Origin: Bryobacterales bacterium | GTDB lineage: Bacteria > Acidobacteriota > Terriglobia > Bryobacterales > UBA6623 | Length of the DNA stretch: 64,000 nt | NCBI GenBank assembly: GCA_028819255.1 | Contig: JAPPMB010000078.1 | Coordinates: 125,649 to 189,648, forward strand | Reading direction: 5' to 3' | In this document: positions 62,836 to 64,000 of the stretch, piece after piece | Layout of the letters: each line of letters starts with the position of its first letter | How positions within the stretch are numbered: position 1 is the first letter of the stretch | Program-made: the position numbers and the translations under genes | The notes under the pieces: model-generated | Databases searched by the model: none | The model's input: only the letters and a program-made list of their open reading frames with translations | Told to the model about the DNA's origin: nothing

Positions 62836-63990
62836 ATGTCGACCCGACTGAAGAAGCGCTTTGGACTCGGTTCACTGGCGGCGGCCGGCCAGTCGGCGCG
62901 TGTCGGGGACCCGCCGGCAGTAGCCGTCACCGGCGTGCAGGCTTGGGCCATCCGTTTGGGGCCGAAGGCGGGTCCGCGACTGGTGGTCGCCGTTCGTGCC
63001 GGGGACGACCTGACCGGCTACGGCGAGACTGCGTGCGGACCCGACGCCGCGGCCTCGGTTAAGGAGATGCTGAGGGTCGGCGAGGCCCTGGTGGGCAGGG
63101 ATGGCCTCGCGAGTGTGGCCGCCTGGACCGCCCTGTCGTCCGCCCCGCCCGCGCTCCGGGGCGCCATCGACATCGCACTGCTGGATCTGAGGGGCAAGGT
63201 CGCTCAGGCTCCGGTCTACGATTTGCTCGCGGGCCGAACTCGGGAAAAGGCGCGGGCGATGGCAGCGTTGCGCGGTTCAAGTGAGACCGAACTGACGAGC
63301 CAGTTGACGGCGGCCCTGGCGGCCGGCTACCGAGCGTTCTCGGTGCCGGTTCTGCTCCCCGAGGACACGCCCACTCGGGGCCGGGATTTCTTCGCCGAGA
63401 CCGTGGAGATGCTGGAGAGGTTGCGGGAGGCGGGTGCCGACGACCTTGCTCTGGACTGCGCGGGCCGGACCAGCGCGGCCGAGGCCGCCAGTCTTGCCGC
63501 CCGTTGCGAGTCCCTGCACCTGATGTGGATGGACGAGCCGGCAGGCCGGATCGGCGAGGCAGCGCTCCAGAAGATGGCTCTCGAGACAGTGACGCCCCTC
63601 GGATGGGGCCGGTCGCTGGTGTCGAGCGGCGCCTTCCAGGACCTCCTGCGCATGCAGGTCATCGACGTGCTCCGGCCGGACATCGGCGTGCACGGCATCA
63701 GTTCCACTCGGACACTCGCTGCCATGGCCGAGGCCTACTACACGGCGATCGCTCCCTACCATCGAGGTGGTCCGATCGGCACCGCCGCCGCCCTGCAGGT
63801 CGCGGCGTCCACCCCGAATTTCGTCGTTCAGGAGGTGGCGTTCTCGACGGACGGCGAGGAGGGAAAGGTCGCTGAGGAAATCGCCGGCGGCTGGCTGCCC
63901 GCGCTGACCGACGGCTTCTTCGAACTGCCGACCGGTCCGGGACTCGGCCTGGAAATCGACGAGGACGCGTTGGAGATGCACTCGATATGA
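62836..63990 (+). CDS. Enolase-superfamily (MR/MLE-like) protein with incomplete catalytic residues
   Basis: This 384-residue protein has the fold of mandelate racemase/galactonate dehydratase-type enzymes. The N-terminal capping domain includes IDIALLDLRGKVAQAPVYDLLAG; the barrel has Asp207 in LALDCAG, Glu234 in WMDEPAG, RPDIGVHG with Asp282, and APYHRGGPIGT with His309. Three expected features are absent. The substrate Lys region reads AFSVPV, the acid His after Asp207 (DxH in dehydratases) is Cys-Ala, and the third metal ligand region reads PLGWGRS with no Glu. I recall related acidobacterial proteins with the same GxGR replacement. The N-terminus is short and not clearly a Tat signal. It may be a non-catalytic or altered enzyme. 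The gene ends 11 bases before the window edge. Confidence 0.82.
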   Translation: MSTRLKKRFGLGSLAAAGQSARVGDPPAVAVTGVQAWAIRLGPKAGPRLVVAVRAGDDLTGYGETACGPDAAASVKEMLRVGEALVGRDGLASVAAWTALSSAPPALRGAIDIALLDLRGKVAQAPVYDLLAGRTREKARAMAALRGSSETELTSQLTAALAAGYRAFSVPVLLPEDTPTRGRDFFAETVEMLERLREAGADDLALDCAGRTSAAEAASLAARCESLHLMWMDEPAGRIGEAALQKMALETVTPLGWGRSLVSSGAFQDLLRMQVIDVLRPDIGVHGISSTRTLAAMAEAYYTAIAPYHRGGPIGTAAALQVAASTPNFVVQEVAFSTDGEEGKVAEEIAGGWLPALTDGFFELPTGPGLGLEIDEDALEMHSI

Positions 63991-64000
63991 ACAGACGGCA

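Noticed and set aside
1..64000. CRISPR arrays, rRNA operons, riboswitches, reverse transcriptases or phage structural genes
   Set aside because: I looked for regularly spaced repeats, conserved RNA signatures and the relevant protein motifs and saw none.

Overview
The window is high-GC chromosomal DNA from a bacterium that I place in the Acidobacteriota. The nearest relatives are probably Solibacter/Bryobacter-type or uncultured marine lineages. This is inferred from the gene families: Oar-like TonB-dependent receptors, a VWFA-related protein of the acidobacterial type (TIGR03436), CRTAC1/UnbV and FG-GAP propeller proteins, long TPR proteins, PQQ propellers, a PSCyt1-DUF1549-DUF1553 protein, many Tat-exported oxidoreductases and isomerases, several sulfatases, and Uma2 paralogues. 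No rRNA gene, CRISPR array, prophage or intact insertion sequence was seen.

Layout. 0-10 kb: the C-terminus of an Oar-like receptor, a PQQ dehydrogenase with a built-in haem c domain, a CRTAC1 protein, and two large TPR proteins transcribed towards each other with overlapping ends. 9.8-10.4 kb: a sulfatase pseudogene. 10.7-16 kb: a Uma2 protein, then a catabolic-looking run (Tat-lipoprotein sugar isomerase, MFS transporter, creatininase-type hydrolase, dienelactone hydrolase). 16-26.4 kb: Sel1 and NHL proteins, a PQQ-like propeller, a DUF1801 protein, a sulfatase, and a leftward three-gene run (650-aa orphan, Asp-box propeller, Gfo/Idh oxidoreductase). 26.4-27.4 kb: about 1 kb without a gene, containing an AT-rich palindromic island. 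27.4-32.9 kb: Hsp20, aldo/keto reductase, sugar isomerase, metallo-beta-lactamase-fold lipoprotein and a Tat-exported sulfatase. 33-37.5 kb: a receptor lacking its N-terminal domains, a VWFA-related protein and an IS256-family transposase remnant. 37.5-43 kb: Uma2, esterase, sulfatase and Gfo/Idh. 43.2-44.5 kb: the conserved housekeeping block tpiA-secG-tRNA-Leu(GAG). 45-47.5 kb: an FG-GAP lipoprotein and a third Uma2. 47.9-57.1 kb: DNA defence and damage tolerance, with a single-chain MmeI-type restriction-modification enzyme, the imuA-imuB-dnaE2 mutasome and dut. 57-64 kb: an esterase, a PSCyt1/DUF1549/DUF1553 protein, a cysteine desulfurase, a PhnB-like protein and a degenerate enolase-superfamily protein.

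How the genes fit together. Much of the window looks like outer-membrane uptake and periplasmic degradation of sulfated or complex carbohydrates: receptors, three intact sulfatases, esterases, Gfo/Idh enzymes, isomerases and propellers. Many of these genes stand alone behind their own promoter rather than in a classic PUL. Two structural themes stand out. First, many genes have a TANNNT -10 element so close to the start codon that the transcript would be leaderless or nearly so, while a second class has a clear Shine-Dalgarno sequence. Second, there is visible gene decay (sulfatase, IS256 transposase, a possible FG-GAP fragment) and protein families with lost catalytic residues (enolase superfamily, one Uma2, VWFA MIDAS). 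All calls are from reading the sequence only; no database search was run.
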